DNA from: Acidobacteriaceae bacterium
GTDB taxonomy: Bacteria; Acidobacteriota; Terriglobia; Terriglobales; Acidobacteriaceae
NCBI GenBank assembly: GCA_903642225.1
Contig: CAHJWI010000022.1
Coordinates: 1 to 64,000 of the forward strand
Reading direction: 5' to 3'
DNA: 64,000 nucleotides
Shown piece by piece: positions 44,475-53,476 of this stretch (position 1 is the first letter of the stretch; every line of letters begins with the position of its first letter). The notes below the pieces were generated by a model, which did not search any database, was not told the DNA's origin, and was given only the letters and a program-made list of their open reading frames with translations. The translations under genes and the position numbers were made by a program.

Positions 44475-45650
44475 CTAGCCGAACAGGAGGCAGGTGGGTG
44501 CACCAAGTTTGACGGTGGAGGTAGAGACACCGATCTTTCCGGTGGTCGTGTCGACCGGATAAACGGTGATGTCGCCGGAGAACTGATTGGCGGAGAGGAG
44601 CCAGTGACCAGAGGGGTCGAGGGTTATGTGGCGGGATTCCTGGCCTGGGTTGGGCAGGTGCTGGATATTTGTGAGCACGCCGGTTAGCGGGTTCACTGCA
44701 AAGACGGCAAAGTCTTCATAAATGCGATTGGCGGCGTAGAGGAACTTCTCGTCAAGGGAGAAGACCATCTCGCAGGCACGTTTGCCGACAGGATCGACCT
44801 GGTGTGGAAGCGTTCCGACGATATTGTGCAAGGTGAGAACGCCGCTGGCGGCGTTCCAGTCAAGCTGGTCGATGGTGGAGTTGAGTTCGTTAATGCTGTA
44901 AATCCAGCGGCCGTTGGAGTGCCGGACGAGATGCCGAGGTCCGCTTCCGGGACGGGCTTTGAACTCACTGTGGGGCTTGAGAACAGCAGTGGCACCATCA
45001 AGCTTGAGAACGTGGATGCGATCGAGACCGAGGTCGTTGACAAAGACATAGCCCTCGTCGGGTGAAGGGACCGCAGAGTGAGCGTAGCTTTGGGTCTGGC
45101 GTTCCTTGTCCGGGCCATGATCGGTGGCCGGGAACTTTAGAAGCGTGACGAGGGTGAGATTGCCCTGAGCATCAGCATGGAAGGAAGCGACACTGCCACC
45201 GCCATAGTTGGCGATAAAGACGCAACTGCCGTCTTTTGTGCAGGAAACGTGGCAGCCGCCGGGGCTGGCGGAGGACACCTCAGAGATGGTGGCGAACTGC
45301 TGGTCCGGCATGTCGGACATGGGCGGATGGGCAAAGCTTGAGGCCGAGGAATTGTGGTCCTCCGGCTGGGTCACGGCAAACAGGACGGGCGCGACGGAGG
45401 ACTCTTTCTGCGGCAATGCGAGGAAGCTGGGACTGGGAGTGACGGCCGTGAGGGTAGGCTCCGTGAGCTTGCCGTTGGTGAAATAGGCGGTGTAGATTCC
45501 CCTGCTGCCGCGGCCGCTGGTTCCGATGAGAAGACGGGTTGTGCCTTGGGGCCGCTTGGTCTGCAGGCCCTGGCTTAAAGCGTGCACGGCAAGTGCCCCG
45601 GCAGGGATGGACCCGAGAAGGCGACGGCGGGTGAAGGGACGTTTTCTCAT
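44475..45650 (-). CDS. Tat-exported lactonase-like beta-propeller protein
   Basis: A 391-residue protein. The start at 45650 gives a twin-arginine signal peptide ('RKRPFTRRRLLGSIPAGALAV') preceded by GAGAGC; the open frame upstream is not protein-like. The mature chain is a seven-bladed propeller of the YbhE/6-phosphogluconolactonase type: 'TTRLLIGTSGRGSRGIYTAYF', 'GGCHVSCTKDGSCVFIANYGGGSVASF', 'AHSAVPSPDEGYVFVNDLGLDRI', 'GPRHLVRHSNGRWIYSINELNSTI' and 'ESRHITLDPSGHWLLSANQFSGDITVY' are repeated blades with the family's conserved SP(D/S)G positions. It probably opens a sugar lactone in the periplasm, but non-lactonase members exist. Confidence 0.87.
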   Translation of the reverse strand: MRKRPFTRRRLLGSIPAGALAVHALSQGLQTKRPQGTTRLLIGTSGRGSRGIYTAYFTNGKLTEPTLTAVTPSPSFLALPQKESSVAPVLFAVTQPEDHNSSASSFAHPPMSDMPDQQFATISEVSSASPGGCHVSCTKDGSCVFIANYGGGSVASFHADAQGNLTLVTLLKFPATDHGPDKERQTQSYAHSAVPSPDEGYVFVNDLGLDRIHVLKLDGATAVLKPHSEFKARPGSGPRHLVRHSNGRWIYSINELNSTIDQLDWNAASGVLTLHNIVGTLPHQVDPVGKRACEMVFSLDEKFLYAANRIYEDFAVFAVNPLTGVLTNIQHLPNPGQESRHITLDPSGHWLLSANQFSGDITVYPVDTTTGKIGVSTSTVKLGAPTCLLFG

Positions 45651-45794
45651 GCTTGCTCTCTGGATGCTCCCTGGTAGGGATGCGTTCAAGAACGGTAGCA
45701 GGTGAAGCGGATGTTTGCGAGTGAATGTGACGGGCGCGACCGTATTTTGCCGATGCTTTTGTAGATTGTTCGGTGCCAATGGGTTGTGCCGTGA

Positions 45795-45818
45795 ATGCCG
45801 CAAGAGGGATGCCGCAAG
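45795..45818 (+). repeat. Two-copy 14-base direct repeat in the leader of the SLBB gene
   Basis: ATGCCGCAAG occurs at 45795-45804 and again at 45809-45818, giving a 14-base period, 51 bases upstream of the SLBB gene start. It could be a transcription-factor site or chance; no promoter hexamers can be assigned beside it. Confidence 0.4.
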
Positions 45819-45868
45819 TGCGAGTTGGCGAGGCGCCGCTGTATGATGGGCCCTGGAGTAAGCGGTAC

Positions 45869-48580
45869 ATGAGCGAAATGCAGAACAGCTCTCCTGCAAG
45901 AGTACGCAGGGGTTTTAGCCGTGTGTCTTCACCCTGCGCGGCCTTTTGGGTAAAGCCTAACTGGGCAAAGACGGTATGTGTCGCCGTTGTGGGTTTGGCA
46001 TGTGTTTCGGCTGGTGCGCAGGTTCCGGATGCATCGTGCTCGGACTCCGTGTTCGGTTCCTCCTTGGCATGTCAGCAGACGCAACAGGTACAGCAGGCAG
46101 CGCCCGTAACGTCGCAGGGCAATGAGAGTACGCAGGGCGCTGAGACGACGCAGGGCGCAGTGCAGACGCCAGCAAATGCACAGGTGTACGTGGATACGGC
46201 CGGCACAGGCAACCAGCGTGGGCCGACCGCAGCCGACCGCACTCGCATGTTGTTTCCGCAGGATCCGGTCACCGACCTGCAACGACTTGCACGCTCATCC
46301 ACCGGGGAAATGATTCCGATTTTCGGTCGAGATTTCTTTCAAACGGCCCCGTCGACGTTTGCTCCGGGCAACAGCATTCCCATCACGCCGGACTACGTTC
46401 TGGGACCCGGAGACCAGGTGCTTGTACGCACCTTTGGCGGTGGAAATGCGAGCAGCGGCAACAGCCAGCTCACCGTGGACAATGCGGGTGACATTTACGT
46501 GCCGCGGGTTGGGTCAGTCCACGTTGCGGGTCTGCGCGCAAATCAACTGCAAAGCGAGATTACAACTGCCGTGAACCGGGTGTTCCGGAACTACAGCTTG
46601 TCGGTGAGCCTGGGACAGCTGCGATCGATCCAGGTGTACCTGGTGGGAGAGGCGCGTCGGCCTGGAGCATACACGGTGAGCGGCCTGAGCACGGTGTTGA
46701 ACGCCCTGTTTGCTTCCGGGGGACCGAACGTGCAGGGATCGATGCGAAACATACAAGTTCGGCGCGGCGGCCAGACGTTGCCTGAGTTTGATCTGTATGA
46801 CCTGGTGCTGCGGGGTGACAAGAGTCGGGATTTTCGGCTGGAGTCAGGCGACACAATTTTCATTCCACCGGTGGGTCCGCAGGTAGCGCTGGCGGGCAGT
46901 GTGCGGCACCCGGCGATTTATGAGTTGAAAGACGCGAGCTCGCTGGACGATGTCTTAAAGCTGGCCGGAGGATTCTCAGCGACCGGATCGCCTGGGCAGA
47001 TCAGTCTGGAGCGCATTGGTACCGATTTACGCCGACAGGCGACAACGGTGACGCTGGATGCAGCAGGTCGTGCCATGGTGCTTCGTGATGGTGATGTGGT
47101 GTATGCGGGACACATCTCGCCGGGCTACGAGCAGTCTGTGACCATCCGTGGCAATCTGGCCAATCCCGGTCGTTTTAAGTGGGTTCCGGGCATGCGGTTG
47201 AGTGATATCGTTCCGGACCGTTCGTCGTTGTTGACCAACAATTATTGGCGCGAACGCAACCGACTGGGTGTACCTGTACCGTTGTTCGAGCCGCTGCCGA
47301 CGCAGAGCCAGCCAGGCCCGCAGAGGTATGGTTCCAATGAGCAGCAGCCGGTCGACCAGCGGACGTCAGGGCAGGCGAATCGTACCTACGCGAATACTGA
47401 AAATCAGCAGCAGAACGACGGCACCTTGCAGACGCAGCAGCAGAGGCAAAACGTACAGGTGACAGAGCAGAATGCCGGCCTTGCCACCGGCGGTGTAGTG
47501 TCTGCCATTGACGCCGCGAACGACCGGGCTGCCCGCAATGAAGGCCTGTTGAACGACGCGCGGGATCCCCAGGAATTGCAGGAGCGTCAGCAGGAAGCGA
47601 GTCTTCCGACGAACAGGGTTCGTATTCCGGCACCGGAAATTGACTGGTCGTACGCCGTGATCGAACGCTTGAATCCTGAGACGCTTAAGAATTCGCTTGT
47701 GCCATTCAACCTGGGCAGGTTGGTTCAGGATCACGATTCGACACAGAATCTGGAATTGCACGCGGGCGACATAGTGACCATTTTTTCTCAGCGGGACATT
47801 CTTGTGCCGCAACGCGAGCAGACGAAGTTTGTGAGGTTGGAGGGCGAGTTTGCCGGGGCAGGTGTGTATAGCGTAGGGCCTGACGAAACGCTGGACCAGC
47901 TTGTGCGGCGATCGGGCGGCTTTACAGCTCAGTCTTACCTGTATGGCAGCAGCTTTCAACGGGAGTCTGCGAGGGTATTTCAGCAGCAACGGCTGAATGA
48001 ATACATTACGCAGCTGTCTGGGGACCTGGAACGCGAGTCGGCAATTCGAGCAGCATCGTCGCTGACAGGAATCACCAATCCGAATGCATTGGTGGAGGAG
48101 AGAGACCGGGTCGAGCAGCTAAGGCGATTGCGCTCCACAGGGCGCATCGTGCTGGAGTTCAAGCCAGACGACGTTGACGTTGCAGCCGTGCCCAGAATCT
48201 CTCTTGAGAATGGCGATGTGTTCCGGGTGCCGCCGCGTCCGAGTACCATCAGCGTCATAGGTGCCGTATATGGCCAGAATGTATTTCTCTATAACCACGA
48301 TCGGCACTTAGCGGACTATCTGGCACTTGCAGGTAAGCCGAATCGAATTGCGGACAAGAGTCATGCGTTTATTATTCGGGCCGATGGTTCTGTATATAGT
48401 CGCGAATTGGCCAAAGGTGTGCTGTCGAACCACTTTGACGACTCTCGCATTTATCCCGGAGACTCGATCGTGATACCGGAAAAGCCCGTGCGACCGACAA
48501 CGCTGAAACAGGTGACGGATTACTCGCAGATACTGTCGTCGTTTGGTTTAGCGGCTGCAGCAATTAACGTTGTGCGATAA
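45869..48580 (+). CDS. Large SLBB-domain polysaccharide export protein (Wza-like)
   Basis: A 903-residue exported protein. The start at 45869 ('MSEMQNSS') has GGAGT upstream; the frame is open earlier. A signal region (about 28-52, 'KTVCVAVVGLACVSAGAQ') leads into a Gln/Thr-rich linker. The polysaccharide export domain begins near 'ITPDYVLGPGDQVLVRTFGG' and 'LTVDNAGDIYVPRVG'. It is followed by at least five SLBB-type repeats ('IQVYLVGEARRPGAYTVSGL', 'VALAGSVRHPAIYELKDASS', 'VTIRGNLANPGRFKWVPGM', 'VRLEGEFAGAGVYSVGPDE', 'ISVIGAVYGQNVFLYN'), interrupted by a Gln/Asn-rich low-complexity segment at about 47330-47480. Wza is about 380 residues, so this is a long, many-SLBB version. It probably forms the outer part of an exopolysaccharide channel. 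Confidence 0.92.
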   Translation: MSEMQNSSPARVRRGFSRVSSPCAAFWVKPNWAKTVCVAVVGLACVSAGAQVPDASCSDSVFGSSLACQQTQQVQQAAPVTSQGNESTQGAETTQGAVQTPANAQVYVDTAGTGNQRGPTAADRTRMLFPQDPVTDLQRLARSSTGEMIPIFGRDFFQTAPSTFAPGNSIPITPDYVLGPGDQVLVRTFGGGNASSGNSQLTVDNAGDIYVPRVGSVHVAGLRANQLQSEITTAVNRVFRNYSLSVSLGQLRSIQVYLVGEARRPGAYTVSGLSTVLNALFASGGPNVQGSMRNIQVRRGGQTLPEFDLYDLVLRGDKSRDFRLESGDTIFIPPVGPQVALAGSVRHPAIYELKDASSLDDVLKLAGGFSATGSPGQISLERIGTDLRRQATTVTLDAAGRAMVLRDGDVVYAGHISPGYEQSVTIRGNLANPGRFKWVPGMRLSDIVPDRSSLLTNNYWRERNRLGVPVPLFEPLPTQSQPGPQRYGSNEQQPVDQRTSGQANRTYANTENQQQNDGTLQTQQQRQNVQVTEQNAGLATGGVVSAIDAANDRAARNEGLLNDARDPQELQERQQEASLPTNRVRIPAPEIDWSYAVIERLNPETLKNSLVPFNLGRLVQDHDSTQNLELHAGDIVTIFSQRDILVPQREQTKFVRLEGEFAGAGVYSVGPDETLDQLVRRSGGFTAQSYLYGSSFQRESARVFQQQRLNEYITQLSGDLERESAIRAASSLTGITNPNALVEERDRVEQLRRLRSTGRIVLEFKPDDVDVAAVPRISLENGDVFRVPPRPSTISVIGAVYGQNVFLYNHDRHLADYLALAGKPNRIADKSHAFIIRADGSVYSRELAKGVLSNHFDDSRIYPGDSIVIPEKPVRPTTLKQVTDYSQILSSFGLAAAAINVVR

Positions 48581-48699
48581 GTGGACCTTCGGTAGGGCGC
48601 AGAGTTCAGGCTTAGCTTTGAAAGCTGGTGATTGGCGTTGGTGCTTGGAGCGACAGAGTACGACCGCGTGGGTGACAGAGCGAAGGAGCACGTCGGAGT

Positions 48700-49395
48700 C
48701 AGCGTTGTGAAGCCGTTTCGGCGGAACCTTCTGCGTTGCTACTTTGCGGTTTACTGGCTGGCTGCGTGTTGCGGAGCGGCGGCAGGACAAACGGGAGAAC
48801 CTGTCGCATTGTCATCGAAAGCGCTGGTGCTACCGATGCATGGGCCGATGCAAACTGCCACTCTGGACAGAGTGTTGCCGTTGCCTTTGTTGCTTCCCGT
48901 AGCGGCGTTGCCCCATGCCACTGCCGGAGCCCGCACGTCGCGGCCGTCCATGGACGACGATCACACGGGTTCGACCCTTCGGCTGCAGGCCACGCGACCG
49001 CATCCATTTCCGCTGGTCCCTTCATTGGGAAATACCGCTTCGACTTAGTAATCGGAAAGCTGTCAGGACGTAAATACCCGGTGCCGCCGTACTTCAATGG
49101 TTAGAAGGTAGAACTTACTTTAGCCGGTATCTGGAAGCTAGTTTTACACGATGGTCGATCTTGTGAGGGTGAGGGTCATCCCATGACGCTGGGATCGTTG
49201 AAGCACGACCTTTTCGCGGTAACTCCACAGGGTCGACCTTTACTTATGATGACCGACAAAATCCCGGAGACCGGAAAAGTGGCTTGGATTTCCGGTTACA
49301 TGTCCCGGGTGTAAGCAAGTACCTGACGCTGTATGCCGATGGGTTATGCGGATGATGAGTTGAAGCAGCTGGACGCGGCGCGGCGCGTTGCGTGA
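48700..49395 (+). pseudogene. Decayed gene for a secreted protein of unknown family
   Basis: Protein-like sequence is spread over three frames. A signal-peptide-like 'RRNLLRCYFAVYWLAACCGAAAGQ' starts near 48719 in one frame. A second frame carries 'SISAGPFIGKYRFDLVIGK' and 'KYPVPPYFNG', meets TAG at 49102-49104 and continues in the same frame with 'VELTLAGIWKLVLHDGRS', 'MTLGSLKHDLFAVTP', 'MMTDKIPETGKVAWISGYM' to a TAA at 49312. 'SKYLTLYADG' then follows in a third frame and 'YADDELKQLDAARRVA' after one more shift. The order is continuous and ends in a stop, as expected of one gene with several frameshifts and a nonsense mutation. I do not recognise the parent family. Confidence 0.6.
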
Positions 49396-49599
49396 CAGCG
49401 TGGCTTGTACCTTGCACGTGCCCACGGCTGCCTCACGCTGATTTCCGGTTTGAGATGGCCAGCTCCAGACCGCACCTTGGTGACAGAGCCCTAGACGCCG
49501 CGTGATGCAGGACACGGCCGCGCAGCCGCCCTCTTATGGATTTCAGCCACGGAGCCTTCCGAAAACGTGCTTCTGGAATGCGGGCGGTGCAGGCTGCCG
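49396..49599. other. Gap with nothing recognised
   Basis: Between the decayed gene and the end of the GH2 gene. No open frame with protein-like content, no RNA gene and no clear hairpin was seen. Confidence 0.5.
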
Positions 49600-52500
49600 C
49601 TACACAGTCGAGAGCCTTATGGTGGGCATGTTGAAGCCCTCTGCCTCAATGATTGGTTGTTGACCGCGGGTGTCGGCGTGGCGGAGTTCGGTGGTGAAGG
49701 TGCGCCGCTCGAGAGGCAAAAGGGTGACGTAATTGTCGTTGTAGATCGCCGGCAGGATGCGCTTGCCGTCCTGCTCGCCTACGGCTTTGAGGCGGACAAG
49801 AAGGGCGGGGGTGGTGGAGTCGTTGTGCAGCTCCGTGGTGAGGGACCAGAGCTCGCCCGTGCGTTGAGCCCTGGTGGTGCCGGTGACGGTGGCGTTGCCC
49901 AGGGTGCGGATAGAGCGTAGGTTGTCGGCTTCGCGCGCGCGGAGGTAGGTATTGGTGGAGAGCACGCGCTCGCCCTGCCTGAGCGTGAGGCGGCAGAAGT
50001 GGATGGGCGCGAGTGTACCGGGGTATTCCATGGCAAGCACTGCATTGTTGCTGTCTTCCAGCGAGTCGAGCGAGGCAGATTTCGTCCAGGCTGCTGTGCC
50101 ATCCGGGTTGAGGAGTTGCGCCGTTACCTGCAGGCCGGATTGATTGCCTGCGTTGTAATTGACGACTTCTACCTTGTTGGTAAGCGGGTTCCATTGGATG
50201 TGGATAGGCTCGCAGGCTTTTTTACAGGCAAAGTATGCGGCAGTGGGCTCCAGGTAGAAGTCGTAGGTTTGCCACACGAAAGAGGGCCAGCAGGGATGGC
50301 TCATCCATAACAGCACGCCCATGCGACTGCCGCTTTGCGCTTCAAACATGGCGCGGTAGGTGTCGTAGTTGAGGAACTGTGCGAGGGCGATCCACTCCTT
50401 TGCGTTGGTGGCCCCGCCATACACGTTGTCGATGAGCGCCAGCAACGACTGCGTCCCCTGCGCACCGGTCAGCGTGAAATCATGCAGGCCGTAATCGAGA
50501 CCGAGCGGCCACAGGGCGGACTTCGGCATCATGGCTTCGACGCTATCGAGCGGGGGAATGGCAGGCGCGCCGATTTCGCTGTGCAGCTTGATGTCGGAGG
50601 TCTGGAAATACTCGATCGTGGTGAGCGTGTGATAGGGGCCGTGGCCGCTGACGACGTCGTCGGCCGAGCTTGGGATGTAGGGCAGGTCGGGGTGAAGTTC
50701 TGCAAGGATGGTGCGGATGCCGGACTCCAGCGGCGCGGGCGGATAGCCCTCATTGCGGCCGCAGTACAGGCCCACGCTGGCGTGGTTGCGGATGCGCTTG
50801 ACAAGGTCGCGGGCGTTGGCCAGGAACATGGCGTTGTTTTCCGGGATGGGGCCGTCCCACGGGTTGGCGAGCCAGAAATCTTGCCAGACGACGATGCCAT
50901 GACGGTCGCAGGCCTCGTAGAAGGCATCCTCGCCAATTTGGCCGACCCAATTGCGGACCATGTTGAAGTTCATTTCGCGGTGGTAGCGCAGGGCGGCATC
51001 GTATTCGCGCGCGCGGTAGCGGAGCATGGATTCGCTGAAGCCCCAGTTACCGCCGCGAGCGATAAGGCGGCGACCATTGATGAACAGGCGCAGAATGTGG
51101 CCGTCGTCGGCGAAGGTGACCTGACGCAGGCCGGCTTTGAAGCGCAATGGAGTTCCGGCGGTACCGCGTTTTGGCTGGAAGGCGAGTGTGGCGTCGTAGA
51201 GGTGGGCGTCGCCATAGCCGTTGGGCCACCAGAGCATCGGGTTGGCGATGCGCAGCGCGGGTGTATTCGATGGGTCGAAGGTGACGGTCTGCTCGCTCTT
51301 TGCCGGCAGCTTTACTGTGTGTGAGAAGCGTAGGTCACCCAGGCTGCCGGTGACTGTGCCCTCCGTGGCATGGCTGCCGTGGTTGCGCACACGTGCAGTA
51401 ACGGTGACCTCTGCCGCGGTGGTGTCCTTGTGCGGCAGTAGCGTGGTAACGAGTGGATCTTCTACGGTGACGGCAGCAGTCTGCCAGAGGCGGACTTCGT
51501 TCCAAATGCCGGTGTTCCGGCCGCGGATCGTTGGAATCCAGTCCCATCCAACGGACGAGTGGAAGGTGGGGTTGTCCGCGCCGAGGCCGCCGCCGTTTTT
51601 GCTGGGCACCTCATATGTCTTCTGGTGCACGCTGCCGGGGGTGGCATTTTTTTCGACACGGATTGCCAGTGCGTTGAGCGCGCCGGGCTTCAGCTTTTCG
51701 GCGATGGCGAATTTGCCGCGGAAGAATGCACCGTCAATGCGACCGAGGGACTGGCCGTTGAGGAAGACCTCTGCTTTCCAGTTAATGCCGTCCAGGCAAA
51801 GCCACGTCATCTCGTGCGCATTCGCCGGTGTCTTGAACTCGGTGCGATACCAGAAGTCGGCGTAGAAGAAGCTGTCCGAAATGTAGAGCTGGTTCTCGCC
51901 AAAGTTTGGGTCGGGGATGGCAGCAGCGTTCAGGTAGGAGGTGAGCGTGGTGCCTGGGACGGTGGCCGGCAGCCAGGCTGTGTCCGCGAAGCCGGCTGTG
52001 CTCACCTGCTGCCCGTCGGCCTGTACAAGTGAGTCGCGCTGCAGCCGCCAATTGCCGCGTGTGAGTGAGAGCGAGCCATCTACAAACTGAGTAGGCGCGG
52101 GTTGCGGACGAGCTATCAGGCCGCCGCGGCCCATGACTTCGAGTTCGCTCAGGATGTAGCCGTCGTCGCTCGCCGGCTGTGTCATGAGGACACGCAGGTA
52201 GCGTGCCCGGGTGTTGACGGCAATCTCCTCGACCGGTGCTGTGCCCTTCAACGCGTGAACGTCGTGCCAGGTTGCTGCGTCGTCAGAGGTCTGGAGGGAG
52301 CCGCGGGTAGCGGGAGCGATCCAGTGCAGCCGCACGGCATCGATGTCGCAGACGGAGAGCAGGTCGACGTAGACCCACTCCTCATCGAGGCCCGCACTCT
52401 TCCACGCGCTGGTGAAGTGGTAGGGCCCGCCGATTTCAACCCGTGTCTGGGCGTTGTAGAAGGCGATCTGGCCGAGTTGCCAACTGGGAAAGCTCCGGCC

Positions 52501-53241
52501 CAGAACGGAAGGTTCGGCCAGCAGCTTCACACGGTAAAACCGCGCGGCTGTCGAGGCTGCAAGCGGGATGGAAGGTCTGTAAACATGGTTGCCGGCGACC
52601 ATATCGGGTGGGTAGGGGTCCGGTGCAACGGCAGTGCCGATGCCTGCCGTGCCAGCCTGCTGCCATGTGTGGCCGTCCTGCGATGTGGAGACGCGAAAGC
52701 TCAACGCCGCAGAAGGAACGGAGGTGGGCATGACGAGAAAAAGCTCTAGGCGGTCAACCGATGCAACGGCGTCGCCGCCTCCCAGGTGCATCTCCACCTT
52801 TGCATGTGGGCCGACGATCTCGGTGAGGTTAAAGGGCGCATGACCAACCAGGATCTCGCGCTCCTGCTTAGAAAGAACGCTGTCATTGATGCTGACCGCG
52901 ATCCAGGTTGGCCGCTGTGTCGTGGCTATGCCGTCGGTGATGAGTTGAGCCGTGAGGTTGTAGTCATAACTGCTGGAGTGATAGGCCGGGCGGAGCAGGG
53001 CGAGGTTTCGCGTGGTGTTGGCTGCCGGGACGAGCGTGGGGCCGGCGTACTCTGCCGGGTTACCGGGGTAGAGGCCGACTCCTCGCGTGAACGAATCAGT
53101 CGCAGCAGAGTCAGCCCGCATGAGCGCTTCGTTGGTAGCATTGTTCTGCGCTGTCCAGGCCTTTGCCATGGGTTCGCAAACAACTGCAAGGCCTGCCGCA
53201 ACACTGCCGGCAATGAAATCACGTCGAGTGTGTTCGGTCAT
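49600..53241 (-). CDS. Tat-exported GH2 exo-glycosidase (beta-mannosidase/exo-glucosaminidase-like) with discoidin-type domains
   Basis: A 1213-residue enzyme. The start at 53241 gives a twin-arginine signal ('TEHTRRDFIAGSVAAGLAVV'). The N-terminal 400 residues hold two F5/8-type C (discoidin) regions, e.g. 'NLALLRPAYHSSSYDYNLTAQLITDG' and 'VEIGGPYHFTSAWKSAGLDEEWVYVDL', likely carbohydrate binding. GH2 sandwich ('WYRTEFKTPANAHEMTWLCLDG', 'KAEVFLNGQSLG'), Ig-like and barrel domains follow. The acid/base is in 'CGRNEGYPP' (Glu831) and the probable nucleophile in 'KLHSEIGAPA' (Glu889). 'NFNMVRNWVGQIGEDAFYEACDRHGIVVWQDF' is the typical GH2 barrel region. It resembles CsxA-type exo-beta-D-glucosaminidases or mannosidases; the sugar specificity is uncertain. 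Confidence 0.9.
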   Translation of the reverse strand: MTEHTRRDFIAGSVAAGLAVVCEPMAKAWTAQNNATNEALMRADSAATDSFTRGVGLYPGNPAEYAGPTLVPAANTTRNLALLRPAYHSSSYDYNLTAQLITDGIATTQRPTWIAVSINDSVLSKQEREILVGHAPFNLTEIVGPHAKVEMHLGGGDAVASVDRLELFLVMPTSVPSAALSFRVSTSQDGHTWQQAGTAGIGTAVAPDPYPPDMVAGNHVYRPSIPLAASTAARFYRVKLLAEPSVLGRSFPSWQLGQIAFYNAQTRVEIGGPYHFTSAWKSAGLDEEWVYVDLLSVCDIDAVRLHWIAPATRGSLQTSDDAATWHDVHALKGTAPVEEIAVNTRARYLRVLMTQPASDDGYILSELEVMGRGGLIARPQPAPTQFVDGSLSLTRGNWRLQRDSLVQADGQQVSTAGFADTAWLPATVPGTTLTSYLNAAAIPDPNFGENQLYISDSFFYADFWYRTEFKTPANAHEMTWLCLDGINWKAEVFLNGQSLGRIDGAFFRGKFAIAEKLKPGALNALAIRVEKNATPGSVHQKTYEVPSKNGGGLGADNPTFHSSVGWDWIPTIRGRNTGIWNEVRLWQTAAVTVEDPLVTTLLPHKDTTAAEVTVTARVRNHGSHATEGTVTGSLGDLRFSHTVKLPAKSEQTVTFDPSNTPALRIANPMLWWPNGYGDAHLYDATLAFQPKRGTAGTPLRFKAGLRQVTFADDGHILRLFINGRRLIARGGNWGFSESMLRYRAREYDAALRYHREMNFNMVRNWVGQIGEDAFYEACDRHGIVVWQDFWLANPWDGPIPENNAMFLANARDLVKRIRNHASVGLYCGRNEGYPPAPLESGIRTILAELHPDLPYIPSSADDVVSGHGPYHTLTTIEYFQTSDIKLHSEIGAPAIPPLDSVEAMMPKSALWPLGLDYGLHDFTLTGAQGTQSLLALIDNVYGGATNAKEWIALAQFLNYDTYRAMFEAQSGSRMGVLLWMSHPCWPSFVWQTYDFYLEPTAAYFACKKACEPIHIQWNPLTNKVEVVNYNAGNQSGLQVTAQLLNPDGTAAWTKSASLDSLEDSNNAVLAMEYPGTLAPIHFCRLTLRQGERVLSTNTYLRAREADNLRSIRTLGNATVTGTTRAQRTGELWSLTTELHNDSTTPALLVRLKAVGEQDGKRILPAIYNDNYVTLLPLERRTFTTELRHADTRGQQPIIEAEGFNMPTIRLSTV

Positions 53242-53430
53242 ATGCCTCAAAGTTCTTGAAGTTCGACCCCGATGGTATCGCAACGGGTATCCTGCAGGCA
53301 TCTGTGCGGCCGTGGGAGACGGGTCAGGGTGGGGCTGGCTGGCTGGTCTTACGTGTCCACACCGCGGCGCATGGCCCGTCAAAAGTGCGTCATGCGTGCA
53401 CGTCGGCAGCAATGAGCCGCACGTCTGTAT

Positions 53431-53456
53431 CGTTAGAACGAGCCGTTAGAACGAGC
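53431..53456 (+). repeat. Tandem 13-base repeat, two copies
   Basis: CGTTAGAACGAGC occurs twice head to tail, just upstream of the GT39-like gene (20 bases before its TTG start) in the divergent gap with the GH2 gene. It could be a replication-slippage duplication or a paired regulator site. Confidence 0.7.
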
Positions 53457-53476
53457 CGCCGACCAAGGAACAACGC

